A DNA stretch of 23,896 nucleotides. Source: DYIU01 sp038326775. GTDB taxonomy: Bacteria; Actinomycetota; Geothermincolia; Fen-727; Anoxymicrobiaceae. The stretch covers positions 1-23,896 of the forward strand of contig JBBQKJ010000045.1 in the NCBI GenBank assembly GCA_038326775.1. Direction: 5' to 3'. The stretch's first letter is position 1. Each line of letters opens with the position of its first letter. Shown piece by piece: positions 15,097 through 22,600 of the stretch. The notes under the pieces were generated by a model, which saw only the letters and a program-made list of their open reading frames with translations, ran no database searches and was not told the DNA's origin. The translations under genes were made by a program, and so were the position numbers.

Positions 15097-16158
15097 ATGA
15101 AGAAGTTTGCAGGAATTACCGTTCCGTTAATTGTCATGGTCTTTCTGGTCGGGCTGACGGCCGGCTGTGGGAGCTCGACCGGAGGCAAGCCCTCGGCCTC
15201 CGTGCCGGCGACGACGAGCCGGGGCAACCCCAACTACGCCAATTCGTCCAACTGGCTCGCGGTGCCCGCAAAGACCACCAATAAGGTCGACGTGTTCTAC
15301 CTCAGCGACACCACCTATCAGAAAGCCGCGAGCTCCCCGAATATTGGCCCGATCGACGACCCCAAGATGAAGGCTGGCGCCAAGGAGGCGTTCTCCAAGA
15401 CCGCCACCGTTTTTGAGACGGTGGCCGACATTTACGCGCCATACAACCGGCAGGTAGACGCGATGTACAAATCGACCCTGCCGATCGATCAGCAGCTCGA
15501 GCTCGAGGCCGGTATCCCGACATCGGATGCCGTGAGCGCGTTCGATTACTACATCAAGCACCTCAACAACGGACGCCCGTACATCCTTGCGGGGCACTCG
15601 CAGGGGTCGAACCTGCTCGCGAACATCCTCTCCGGGCACATGAAGAAGAACCCCAAGCTCTATAAGCGGATGGTCGCGGCGTACGTGATCGGATACTCCA
15701 TCACTTCCGACTACCTCGAGCAGAACCCCCAGCTCAAGTTCGCCGAGGGCCCCTCCGATACGGGTGTGATCGTCTCGTACAACACCGAGGCGCCGGTGCT
15801 GGTCGGTACGAACCCGGTCACCATGCCCGGCGGCATCGCTATCAACCCCATCACCTGGACCAGGTCGGAGGAGCCGGCTACCGCCGGGCAGAACCTGGGG
15901 GGCATCGCCGTCAACCCACAGACCGGATACGCCGTAGTGGATGCATCCGGTAACCCCGTGAAGGTGCAGCACTACGCCGACGCTCAGGTCAATAAGGCAA
16001 GGGGAGTGGTGATCTGCAGCACGGCTAACCCGAGCCAGCTTGCTCCCGGGAACCAGGCGATAGCAATGGGGATCTACCATACTTACGATTATCCGTTCTA
16101 TTACTTCGACATCAGGGCGAACGCCGGAAATAGAATCGATAAGTACCTGAAGGAATAG
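15097..16158 (+). CDS. DUF3089 family alpha/beta-hydrolase lipoprotein
   Basis: This 353-residue protein has a lipoprotein signal peptide with lipobox LTAGC (C24). The DUF3089 pattern follows: a KVDVFYLSDTTY start of the domain, AKEAFSKTATVFETVADIYAPYNRQ (core VADIYAPYNRQ), and FDYYIKHLNNGRPYILAGHSQG with nucleophile elbow GHSQG (S168). VSYNTEAP and the C-terminal YHTYDYPFYYFDIRAN segment carry a possible catalytic histidine. The fold suggests a surface-attached esterase or lipase-like enzyme; substrate unknown. AGAGG lies about 9 nt before the ATG. It stands alone on the transcript as far as I can see. Confidence 0.87.
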   Translation: MKKFAGITVPLIVMVFLVGLTAGCGSSTGGKPSASVPATTSRGNPNYANSSNWLAVPAKTTNKVDVFYLSDTTYQKAASSPNIGPIDDPKMKAGAKEAFSKTATVFETVADIYAPYNRQVDAMYKSTLPIDQQLELEAGIPTSDAVSAFDYYIKHLNNGRPYILAGHSQGSNLLANILSGHMKKNPKLYKRMVAAYVIGYSITSDYLEQNPQLKFAEGPSDTGVIVSYNTEAPVLVGTNPVTMPGGIAINPITWTRSEEPATAGQNLGGIAVNPQTGYAVVDASGNPVKVQHYADAQVNKARGVVICSTANPSQLAPGNQAIAMGIYHTYDYPFYYFDIRANAGNRIDKYLKE

Positions 16159-16383
16159 AGCTTTTTAAACAAAACAGCCACCGCTACCCAACGAATAAGA
16201 CCTGACCCCCCGTCAGGTGCCGAAGAGTTGTCGCATATTCTGGACGCATAACCCCTGAAGATGAGCGGTCGCTTCTGCTGGCGCACGTTTTGTATGGTCA
16301 TCAACGCGCAGGACCGTGATGTTTGGCGAGGTTTATGACCCCCTCAGAGATGGGGGTTAAGTTGAGTCCCCTCTCCGACACCA
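16159..16383. other. Intergenic with two GC hairpins
   Basis: CCTGAC-N5-GTCAGG (16201-16217) and ACCCCC-N8-GGGGGT (about 16338-16357) are perfect 6-bp stems. On the minus strand the first is followed by TCTTATTCGTT, a terminator-like tail. On the plus strand it has no T-run and lies about 40 nt after the DUF3089 stop. I see no gene. Confidence 0.4.
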
Positions 16384-16632
16384 TCACGCAGCGTACGCAT
16401 TGTCAAAGTCCTTCAAGTCTTCATTATGAATGTTGACACTCTGATGCAGGAAATCGTGCTGCATAATAGATGTTTCCGCCTGTTCGTAGGGTGATACGAA
16501 ATGTGCGTGGTTTCCTGTTAACCAGGTTCTTTCAACGACCTCTCGCACGCCCGGGCGGGATGTCGACCCCTGTTCTATCAGTATACGGCAGGGTATAAGA
16601 TTGCCTAAAGAGCAGCTTGGTGGCAGAGTCAT
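16384..16632 (-). pseudogene. Fragment related to the uncharacterised gene at 18836-19177
   Basis: An 82-codon leftward frame has YEQAETSIMQHDFLHQS at residues 49-65, closely resembling YDEADTYVVQHDFMHLS at 22-38 of the 113-residue protein encoded at 18836-19177. It ends about 15 residues later (DFDNAYAA). The first ~40 residues (start at 16632) show no similarity and no ribosome-binding site is visible. I read this as a truncated, fused or decayed paralog. It could still be a short functional family member. Confidence 0.4.
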
Positions 16633-16680
16633 ATCGTCCTAGCGGAGAGGAGACCTCGATGGCGAAACCATTTATCCACG

Positions 16681-16881
16681 GAAGAGGTCCTGGCCGTAAC
16701 GGTCGGTGACCCCATGTGGAACAACTTCGACGACATCCACCAGATACCACCTCACCTGTTGCCCGAGATCGAGAACTTCTTCCTGACCTACAAACGGCTT
16801 GAGGCGAAAGAAGTACAGAGCGAAGGGTGGGAGGACGCCAGGACGGCCAAAGAGTACCTGCTTTCTTCGGTCATTAGTTAG
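16681..16881 (+). pseudogene. Inorganic pyrophosphatase C-terminal fragment
   Basis: The frame from 16681 reads EEVLAVTVGDPMWNNF, then DDIHQIPPHLLPEIENFF, then LTYKRLEAKEV and GWEDARTAKEYL, ending at TAG 16881. This is the C-terminal ~65 residues of a soluble family I inorganic pyrophosphatase, with the LPPHLLxEIxxFFxxYKxLE and GW-x-AxxA motifs. The active-site half (the metal-binding D-x-D motifs of the family) is missing. Upstream codons in the same frame do not resemble the enzyme. It is therefore a remnant and cannot be an active enzyme. A working copy must lie elsewhere if the cell depends on it. Confidence 0.72.
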
Positions 16882-16967
16882 AGGGCCCCCTTGGAGATTA
16901 GGGTTCGGTCCACCGTGTTTGAAGGAATCAAGAGATGCTAAGATGTGGGCGGTGGAGGAGGCATATG

Positions 16968-18497
16968 ATGGATGTCGGTGAAGAATCGCCAGAGTTTAGC
17001 CGGTTCGCAGAGGCTATAGTTGAAACGATACGAGAACCTCTGCTGGTTCTCGACAAGAACCGCCGGGTGTTGTCTGCAAATCCCGCTTTCTACCGTACTT
17101 TCCATGTTGACCCCAAGGAGACACAAGGAGTCCTGGTCTACGAACTCGGGAACCGCCAGTGGGATATCCCAAGGCTCAGGCAGTTGCTGGAGGAAATCCT
17201 GCCAGAGAGCACAACCATTGAGGACTTCGAGGTAGAACACGAGTTTCCCGAAATCGGGCACAGGACCATGCTCCTGAACGCCCGGCGGCTCGAAGGTGGC
17301 AACAGGATTCTCCTGGCACTTGAGGACATCACCGAGCGGAAGCGCCTTGAGGATGAGTTGAGGGACGCTTCGGAGTACGCACAAAACATCGTCAACACTG
17401 TTAGAGAACCCCTCGTGGTGTTGGACGACAAATTCAGTGTGATATCCACCAACCGTTCTTTCTCCAGCACTTTCAAGGTGACGCCGGAAATGTCCGAAAA
17501 CACTATGTTGTTCGACCTCGGCAACCGCCAGTGGGATATCCCCAAGCTCAGGGAATTGCTCGAAGAAGTGCTTCCGAAGAGCACGAGTATCGAGGACTTC
17601 GAGGTCGAGCACGGCTTCCCGGCTATAGGGCGGAAGACCATGTTATTGAACGCCAGGCGCATTCGGAGTAAAACGGGTGCCACACAGATACTTCTGGCAA
17701 TAGAGGACATCACCGAGCGGAAGCGAGCCGAGGAAGAGCTACAGAGAAGCAAAATAAAGCTGGAGGAGGTTCTCGGGCGTGAGACGTTCGTCTCTCAAAG
17801 CCTGCAAGCGGTCTTCTATCCAAGGATCAAGCAAATAGGAGGTTACCAGTTCGCCGCTCGATACAGATCGGTGCTGGAGGAGTCCGAGCTGGGCGGCGAT
17901 AACTATGACGTCTTCTCGCTGGGAGGCGACAAAACCGCTCTCGCAATAGCGGACGTCAGCGGCAAGGGCCTTCAGGCGGCGATACTGGGTGCCTTCGTGA
18001 AGTCTGTCATCCGAGCGTATTTGCGGGAGCGCTCCGACGTATCCGAAGCCGCTGCCCGGATCAGCTCGGCCATCTACCGTGAACGCGGTCCGGACCTGTT
18101 CGTGACAGCGTTCATCGCGGTCCTGGACAAGCCCTCCGGGACAGTTCGTTACGTGAACGCGGGGCACCCCGGCCCATTGCACGTCTCGGCAGAGCGATCG
18201 GTCGAGGTATTGCGTGCCGCTACGATGCCCCTCGGGATATTGCCGGAGCAGGAATTCATCGAGGGTGAGGTAGTGCTGGCACCAGGCGATTACCTGGTCC
18301 TTTACACCGACGGTCTATACGAGATCAAGGGTTGGGATGATGCCTCGCCCGAGGCCGTCGCCGGTGAGGTCTGCAAACTCTTGCCCGCCGACTCCGACTC
18401 GCTCGTGGAGAAACTGGTCGCTGGAGCGAAGAACCGCGCCGGGGGCAAGCTCGACGACGATGTCGCCGTGCTCGCGCTCAGGCGCAACCCGGCGTAG
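16968..18497 (+). CDS. PAS-PAS-SpoIIE (RsbU-type) PP2C phosphatase
   Basis: This 509-residue cytoplasmic protein has two tandem PAS domains (about 8-128 and 135-255), each ending in a DITERKR linker, then a PPM/SpoIIE phosphatase domain (about 285-505). The phosphatase has GGDNYD (309-314), DVSGKG (329-334), NAGHPGP (397-403), YTDGLYE (446-452) and DDDVAVLAL (496-504), so the Mn2+-binding acidic residues are present. Such proteins dephosphorylate an STAS-domain anti-anti-sigma factor in response to the PAS signal. No RsbV/RsbW partner is in the window. ATG at 16968 was chosen because AGGAGG lies 6 nt upstream; ATG 16965 is only 3 nt from it. The two PAS domains share long near-identical blocks. 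Confidence 0.92.
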   Translation: MDVGEESPEFSRFAEAIVETIREPLLVLDKNRRVLSANPAFYRTFHVDPKETQGVLVYELGNRQWDIPRLRQLLEEILPESTTIEDFEVEHEFPEIGHRTMLLNARRLEGGNRILLALEDITERKRLEDELRDASEYAQNIVNTVREPLVVLDDKFSVISTNRSFSSTFKVTPEMSENTMLFDLGNRQWDIPKLRELLEEVLPKSTSIEDFEVEHGFPAIGRKTMLLNARRIRSKTGATQILLAIEDITERKRAEEELQRSKIKLEEVLGRETFVSQSLQAVFYPRIKQIGGYQFAARYRSVLEESELGGDNYDVFSLGGDKTALAIADVSGKGLQAAILGAFVKSVIRAYLRERSDVSEAAARISSAIYRERGPDLFVTAFIAVLDKPSGTVRYVNAGHPGPLHVSAERSVEVLRAATMPLGILPEQEFIEGEVVLAPGDYLVLYTDGLYEIKGWDDASPEAVAGEVCKLLPADSDSLVEKLVAGAKNRAGGKLDDDVAVLALRRNPA

Positions 18498-18499
18498 AG

Positions 18500-18667
18500 A
18501 AGGCCCCGGCGCAAGACCTACAAGATATGGGCGACAAGATCCCCTCGGGGCGTGCCTACATCATGGTTCAATCCCTGGACGGTGCGAGGCCAGTGATGGT
18601 CGAGCGAGCCATGTATTGGAACTCTAGAGGCGCGGGGACGGACACCATCGGAGGGTTCAGCGACTGA
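18500..18667 (+). pseudogene. Decayed C-terminal end of a YFAEG/ERPMYF-type repeat protein
   Basis: One frame (no ribosome-binding site; possible ATG at 18527) reads KIPSGRAYIMVQSLDGARP, then VMVERAMYWNSRGAGTDTIGG, ending FSD and TGA. VMVERAMYW-N5-GTDTIGG corresponds to VVAERPMYFSY-WTGGHxVxG, which closes each repeat of the protease at 7038-9614. Only about the last third of one repeat remains. It abuts the phosphatase gene stop without its own promoter, and is probably a relic of a larger secreted protein. Confidence 0.5.
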
Positions 18668-18692
18668 CCCCCTGCAACACCAGCAGCAACTA

Positions 18693-18730
18693 AGAGCGCC
18701 CGCTATCAGACGGGGGCTTTCTTTCTTCTG
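18693..18730 (+). terminator. Rho-independent terminator
   Basis: AGCGCCCG (18695-18702), 8-nt loop, CGGGGGCT (18711-18718) form a stem with one mismatch, followed by TTCTTTCTT. It lies about 200 nt after the PAS-PAS-SpoIIE stop and directly after the repeat relic, and would end that transcript. Confidence 0.8.
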
Positions 18731-18738
18731 AATAGGGC

Positions 18739-18763
18739 GAAGGGCCCGGGGGTCGGGCCCTTC
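18739..18763. terminator. Strong 9-bp GC hairpin between convergent genes
   Basis: GAAGGGCCC, 7-nt loop, GGGCCCTTC is perfect. Leftward transcription from the 113-aa gene would reach it about 75 nt after its stop. No T-run follows on that strand, so termination here is plausible but not certain. Confidence 0.45.
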
Positions 18764-18835
18764 TGGGGTGCGGGTGGCAGTGAGTAGCGTGGCATGGTGT
18801 GAGGCGTTGCCGCATGGGGGGCTTGGTGAGAGAGG

Positions 18836-19177
18836 TCAGCTCTTCTCGCCGACCTCTGTGAGGACCGGAGGGCAAGGTAGCTCGGATGCCAGGTTGATGA
18901 GGTCGCCGTCGGCCAGGCCGAAGTCTTCGCGCCCCTCGACCGACAGGTCGCCCTCGCGGACCGCCACGGGGTGGATGTGCTTTATCGGGCTCTGTGCCTT
19001 CTCGATCTGCCGGAGGGCCACCACCAGCGTATCCACGAACTCGCGGAAGTCGTCCTTGAAAAAGCTCAGGTGCATGAAGTCGTGCTGCACCACGTAGGTG
19101 TCGGCCTCGTCGTACCTCCAGACCGCGGTTGTAACACCCTGTTTCGAGGTGAAAGAAGAGAGGTCGCTGATTGCCAT
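18836..19177 (-). CDS. Uncharacterised 113-aa protein downstream of ssb
   Basis: The start is well set: AAGGAGGA lies 5 nt before ATG 19177. Residues 1-60 look like a folded beta/alpha unit (GVTTAVWRYDEADTYVVQHDFMHLSFF, core YVVQHDFMHLSFF) followed by an amphipathic helix (DDFREFVDTLVVALRQIEKAQ). The second half is acidic and loop-like. There are no cysteine clusters, membrane segments or known enzymatic motifs. It lies 45 nt after ssb on the same strand, so the two are probably co-transcribed and it may act in a single-strand DNA context (inference). A related fragment lies at 16384-16500. Confidence 0.72.
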   Translation of the reverse strand: MAISDLSSFTSKQGVTTAVWRYDEADTYVVQHDFMHLSFFKDDFREFVDTLVVALRQIEKAQSPIKHIHPVAVREGDLSVEGREDFGLADGDLINLASELPCPPVLTEVGEKS

Positions 19178-19222
19178 TTGTCCTCCTTTTGTCGGCGCCG
19201 GGGTGGGCGCCTTGATCAGTGG

Positions 19223-19570
19223 TCAGGTCGATACGCTCTGAAACTCGAGTGACTGGCCGACAGCCAGCGCCTTGATCCTCAGCCGGCTCTTGAGGTTACC
19301 GTCGTCGTCGGCCCACTGGTCGTATTTGAGCTGGCCCGCAACGATGGCCCGGTCTCCACGGCGGAGGGTAGAGCCGACGTTCTCCGCCTGGGAGCCCCAG
19401 CATTCGACGTCTATGAACTCGGTGCGTTCCTTCAGCTCTTCCTCGGCTTCCTGCCCGGGCTTGCGCCACCGGTTGACCGCCATCCGGAAGTTCACCACCT
19501 TGCCTTCCGCCTCACCCATGCGCGGGTCTGATGTGAGGTTGCCTACGACCACGACGTTGTTGACGTACAT
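19223..19570 (-). CDS. ssb: Short single-stranded DNA-binding protein
   Basis: This 115-residue protein is a single OB-fold SSB. It has NNVVVVGNLTSDPRMGEAEGK (core VVVVGNLTSDP), VVNFRMAVNRWRK, ERTEFIDVECWGSQAENV and LRRGDRAIVAGQLKYDQW, in the order of bacterial SSB. It lacks the glycine/proline-rich linker and the acidic DDDIPF-type tip of a housekeeping SSB, so it probably does not recruit the usual SSB-interacting proteins. Short SSBs of this kind are common as second copies or on mobile elements. ATG at 19570 has AAGGGAG 5 nt upstream; a GTG two codons earlier is too close to it. The promoter lies in the AT-rich region shared with the divergent XRE gene. Confidence 0.9.
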   Translation of the reverse strand: MYVNNVVVVGNLTSDPRMGEAEGKVVNFRMAVNRWRKPGQEAEEELKERTEFIDVECWGSQAENVGSTLRRGDRAIVAGQLKYDQWADDDGNLKSRLRIKALAVGQSLEFQSVST

Positions 19571-19617
19571 CTCCACTCCCTTCGCTTAGACTGTTCGTTG
19601 CGCTCTGAACATTGATA

Positions 19618-19647
19618 TTGACTTCTCATAGTAATTATTGATATCAT
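19618..19647 (+). promoter_or_regulatory. Promoter of the XRE regulator
   Basis: TTGACT (19618-19623), 18-nt spacer, TATCAT (19642-19647); each hexamer has 5 of 6 consensus bases. It lies in an AT-rich divergent region between ssb and the regulator. A start site near 19654 would place the palindromes at 19665-19691 just downstream of it. Confidence 0.5.
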
Positions 19648-19664
19648 TATGAGGCTTTTAGAGA

Positions 19665-19691
19665 TGTCCTATAAGGGACAACATAGTTGTC
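19665..19691. promoter_or_regulatory. Overlapping palindromes, probable XRE operator
   Basis: TGTCC-N6-GGACA (19665-19680) and GACAAC-ATA-GTTGTC (19677-19691, perfect) overlap. They lie between the two divergent genes and about 35-60 nt upstream of the regulator start. Autoregulation by the XRE protein is the simplest reading. Confidence 0.5.
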
Positions 19692-19725
19692 ATTGAATCA
19701 TAAACGGCTGGGGGTGTCAACAGTC

Positions 19726-19980
19726 TTGAAGAAAAATGAAAGCAAAATAGAGGTACCCGAGGAAGAAGTACAACTCTACGACGACGCTTTCGCCGCGAAG
19801 ATGAAGGCTCTGCGTGATGAGAGAGGTCTGAAACGAGACTGGGTGGCCAGGCAGCTTGGCGTTCACTACAACACTCTTAAAAACTGGGAGCTTGGAAAAG
19901 CCCACCCCGGGACTCGCGAGCTGCTGGCGCTGTCAAAGACTTATCATGTCGACCCGGAGGACTTCTTCAGAGGGATTTGA
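19726..19980 (+). CDS. XRE-family HTH regulator
   Basis: This 84-residue protein has an XRE/Cro-CI HTH at about 27-80: AAKMKALRDERGLKRDWVARQLGVHYNTLKNWELGKAHPG (core DWVARQLGVHYNTLKNWELG), then ELLALSKTYHVDPEDFF. The N-terminal 25 residues are charged. The start is not certain. TTG at 19726 follows GGGGGT by 10 nt; GTG 19714 and TTG 19687/19693 are also in frame, but the TTGs fall in or next to the operator palindromes. Its codon use and surroundings are less GC-rich than the neighbouring genes. It is divergent from ssb and probably controls both directions (inference). Confidence 0.8.
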   Translation: MKKNESKIEVPEEEVQLYDDAFAAKMKALRDERGLKRDWVARQLGVHYNTLKNWELGKAHPGTRELLALSKTYHVDPEDFFRGI

Positions 19981-20005
19981 CTGGTCCCCTGCGGGCCGCC
20001 AAGGT

Positions 20006-22333
20006 TCATTCGACTTTCAGGCGGGTGCGCTTGACGATCTCCGCTTTGGCCGAGTCGGGCAGGTCATCGAAGTACGCGCAGTAACCCGCCACCCTGACCA
20101 CGAGCTCCGGGTACTTGCCGGGGTTGGCGCGCGCGTCCTCAAGCATCTCCGGGTCAAGTACATTCAGCTGCAGCTCCATCCCGCCCCGCTCGAAGAACCC
20201 TTTCGTCAGCCCGACCAGTATCCCGAGACCCTTGTCACCCTCGATGTCCACCGGGTCAAACCGCAGGTTCAACGCGTTCCCGTTCGCCATAAGGCGCGAA
20301 TCCAGGGAAGAAACCGAGTTCAGCAAGGCCGTGGGCCCGCACCTGTCCGCCCCGCAGGCCGCACCCACCCCCGAGGCGAACGGCTCGCCCGCCTTCCTTC
20401 CCGACGGCAGGGCGCCGGTGAGCCCGCCGAAAGCAACGTGGCAGGTGACGGAGTAATAGCCTGGTACGTAAGCGCCGTCCCTCAGGCTCCTGTGCCGGGC
20501 CAGGGAGTCGTGCCACATCAGCACCACCAGGTCCGCATAACTGTCGGGTAGGCTGAGGTCGTTGCCGAACTTCGGTGCCCTGGCAAGAGCTGTCCTTACT
20601 TCCTCGCACCCATCGAAATCGACGCGCAGGGCCTCGGCAACCTCTCGCATGCTGAGCTTTTTCTCGTCGAAGACAAGTGTGTGCAACGCGGCCAGAGAGT
20701 CGGCCACGTCTGCCACGCCTACCCCCTGTATGCCACTGGAGTTATAGATGGCGCCTCCCTCGGTGAGGTCGCTTCCAGACTCCATGCAACCGGCCACGAG
20801 CAGGCTTGATAGCGGCGTAGGGTGGTACTCCATGTTGCCTTTCTCGACGATACGGAAGTCGTCGATCATGCGGTCAACCTGGTAGTTGAGCTGCGTGCGG
20901 AAAGCCTCGATGACGTCATCCATGCCTCCGAAGCCGAGCGGGTCGGGCGTAGCCGCTCCGACCCTCAGCCGCCCGTTCCAGCGGCGCCCGCCATTGAGCG
21001 CGAGCTCCAGACAGATCGGAAGGTTGAACAGCCCCGCGTCGGTGGAAAGGAAGCTCTTGCCCGGAATGGAAGGCTCGACACAGCCCACAATCCCGTAGTC
21101 GCGGGCGTCCTCGAGCGGGATGCCGTGCGCTACCAGCGCTGGTACTACAGCATCGTCGTTGAAGAGCGCGGGAGACCCGCAGCCCTGCCTTGCGACATCC
21201 AGCGCGCGGGAGAGGTACTCGGGCGGCGAGCCACTGTGCACCCGGGCCTGGTAGTTCGGGTCCCTCATGCGGTGGCGCTCCATCACATCCAGCATGACGT
21301 AGGTAAGAGGGTTGGTCGTATCGTTGCCCACCGGGTCCGTGCCCCCGATGATGGCTGCCTGCACCACAAGGTAGCCCCCGTGGTACTCCGAAATCACCTG
21401 CGAGAGAAGCAGGACGTGCTCGGTCGCCTTGGCGCTGAACTGCAGCAGCAGCTCGATAGCCTCGTCACGGGCAATGCGTCCTTCGTCAATATCCTTCTGG
21501 TAGTAGGGGTACAAGTACTGGTCTATCCGCCCGAACGATACTGCCGAGTTGAGGCTCTCAAGCATCACGGCCATGTGCGTGAACCATAACGACTGGAGGG
21601 CCTCCTGAAAACTCTCCGCCGGCTCGCGCGGAACCTTCCCGCAGACGGCGCCTATCTCCTCGAGCTCTGCCTTGCGCTCCGGGTCGCGTTCCAGGCGGGC
21701 CATCTCCACCGCCTTCTCCGCGAAGCGGCCGGCCCATATCTCCAGGCCTTCACAGACGATACGAGCCGCCTCGTGGATCGGCTCGCTCCCGCCCTCGAGC
21801 GTCTTGCGGTACCCGTGTGTGCCGAGCTCGAGCATTTTCTCGTAGTCGGGCAGGAAGTGGCCGATGCCGCCCGCCTCATTTATCAGGTAGTAGGTCGGCT
21901 TGAGCTGGTGCTTGATGTACTTAGCCATGCGGACCGGGCTGGGGAACATCCGAGAGGGCATGCTCCTTAGGAGCCAGTAAGGCAAGACCCCGGTCGCAAG
22001 CTTGAGGCGGTCCCTCCATGAGATCACGAAGGGGTTGGTCTTACGCCTGTCCATCCATAGGATCTCCTGGGCCATGTAGGCGCTCGCCAGCTCGGGCTGC
22101 ATCAGGCAGACCTTCCGGCTCTTTCCGGCATTGCCGACTATTCGCTCGCTGCCGAAGATGATGACTTCCTTGTTGGCGAGCAGGTAGCGAAGGGCTTTAG
22201 CTTTGCGAACAGCCATGGGCTCTTCGCGGTCGTCGTGCTCGCGGAAGAACTCGGTTATGAGGTAGGCCCTCTCAGGGCAGAGGTGCACGGGAGTGCCGAT
22301 CAGGTCTTTCCTGATGGTCTCAATCCGGTCCAT
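20006..22333 (-). CDS. Glycyl radical enzyme, PFL2/diol-dehydratase-like group
   Basis: This 775-residue protein has the thiyl-radical cysteine C418 and adjacent acid E420 in GIVGCVEPSIPGK, and the C-terminal glycyl radical site G750 in RVAGYCAYFDDLP. The GCVEP active site is shared by choline TMA-lyase, glycerol and propanediol dehydratases, hydroxyproline dehydratase and isethionate sulfite-lyase; pyruvate formate-lyase itself has CC and lacks it. It should therefore eliminate water, an amine or a similar group from a small substrate under anoxic conditions. Substrate residues cannot be assigned by eye. ATG at 22333 has GGAGG 4 nt upstream; upstream in-frame TTG/ATG codons lie in the ribosome-binding region. 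No radical-SAM activase gene lies in the window, which is unusual because activases are normally adjacent. Confidence 0.9.
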   Translation of the reverse strand: MDRIETIRKDLIGTPVHLCPERAYLITEFFREHDDREEPMAVRKAKALRYLLANKEVIIFGSERIVGNAGKSRKVCLMQPELASAYMAQEILWMDRRKTNPFVISWRDRLKLATGVLPYWLLRSMPSRMFPSPVRMAKYIKHQLKPTYYLINEAGGIGHFLPDYEKMLELGTHGYRKTLEGGSEPIHEAARIVCEGLEIWAGRFAEKAVEMARLERDPERKAELEEIGAVCGKVPREPAESFQEALQSLWFTHMAVMLESLNSAVSFGRIDQYLYPYYQKDIDEGRIARDEAIELLLQFSAKATEHVLLLSQVISEYHGGYLVVQAAIIGGTDPVGNDTTNPLTYVMLDVMERHRMRDPNYQARVHSGSPPEYLSRALDVARQGCGSPALFNDDAVVPALVAHGIPLEDARDYGIVGCVEPSIPGKSFLSTDAGLFNLPICLELALNGGRRWNGRLRVGAATPDPLGFGGMDDVIEAFRTQLNYQVDRMIDDFRIVEKGNMEYHPTPLSSLLVAGCMESGSDLTEGGAIYNSSGIQGVGVADVADSLAALHTLVFDEKKLSMREVAEALRVDFDGCEEVRTALARAPKFGNDLSLPDSYADLVVLMWHDSLARHRSLRDGAYVPGYYSVTCHVAFGGLTGALPSGRKAGEPFASGVGAACGADRCGPTALLNSVSSLDSRLMANGNALNLRFDPVDIEGDKGLGILVGLTKGFFERGGMELQLNVLDPEMLEDARANPGKYPELVVRVAGYCAYFDDLPDSAKAEIVKRTRLKVE

Positions 22334-22600
22334 GAATCCTCCCATCAACAGCTGTTCGATCCCGGCTCGGCCGCGGCGCGGCGCCGTATCGCCAGACCAG
22401 GAAATAGATTATCCCACAACCCGCCGTTTGGGAATGAGAATTTCCGGGTGCCGGGCATCCGGCAGGAATCGACCTCCCGGCGTCGTAGATGTCCATTCGA
22501 GGAAACCGCGCAACACATGAGAGTGGCGGTCGAGAAGAACTGTCTTTTCTGTACGAGTCCAACGTCAAGAAGGGCGTGGAAAAGAGGGGATGAAGGAGGA
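22334..22600. other. Intergenic region upstream of the glycyl radical enzyme
   Basis: On the minus strand GGATAATC occurs about 80 nt before the enzyme start, a possible -10 box without a recognisable -35. I see no riboswitch or operator that I can name. Confidence 0.3.

Noticed and set aside
16799..16981. Small rightward frame in another phase over the pyrophosphatase fragment
   Set aside because: No ribosome-binding site and no motif, and it overlaps a better supported frame.
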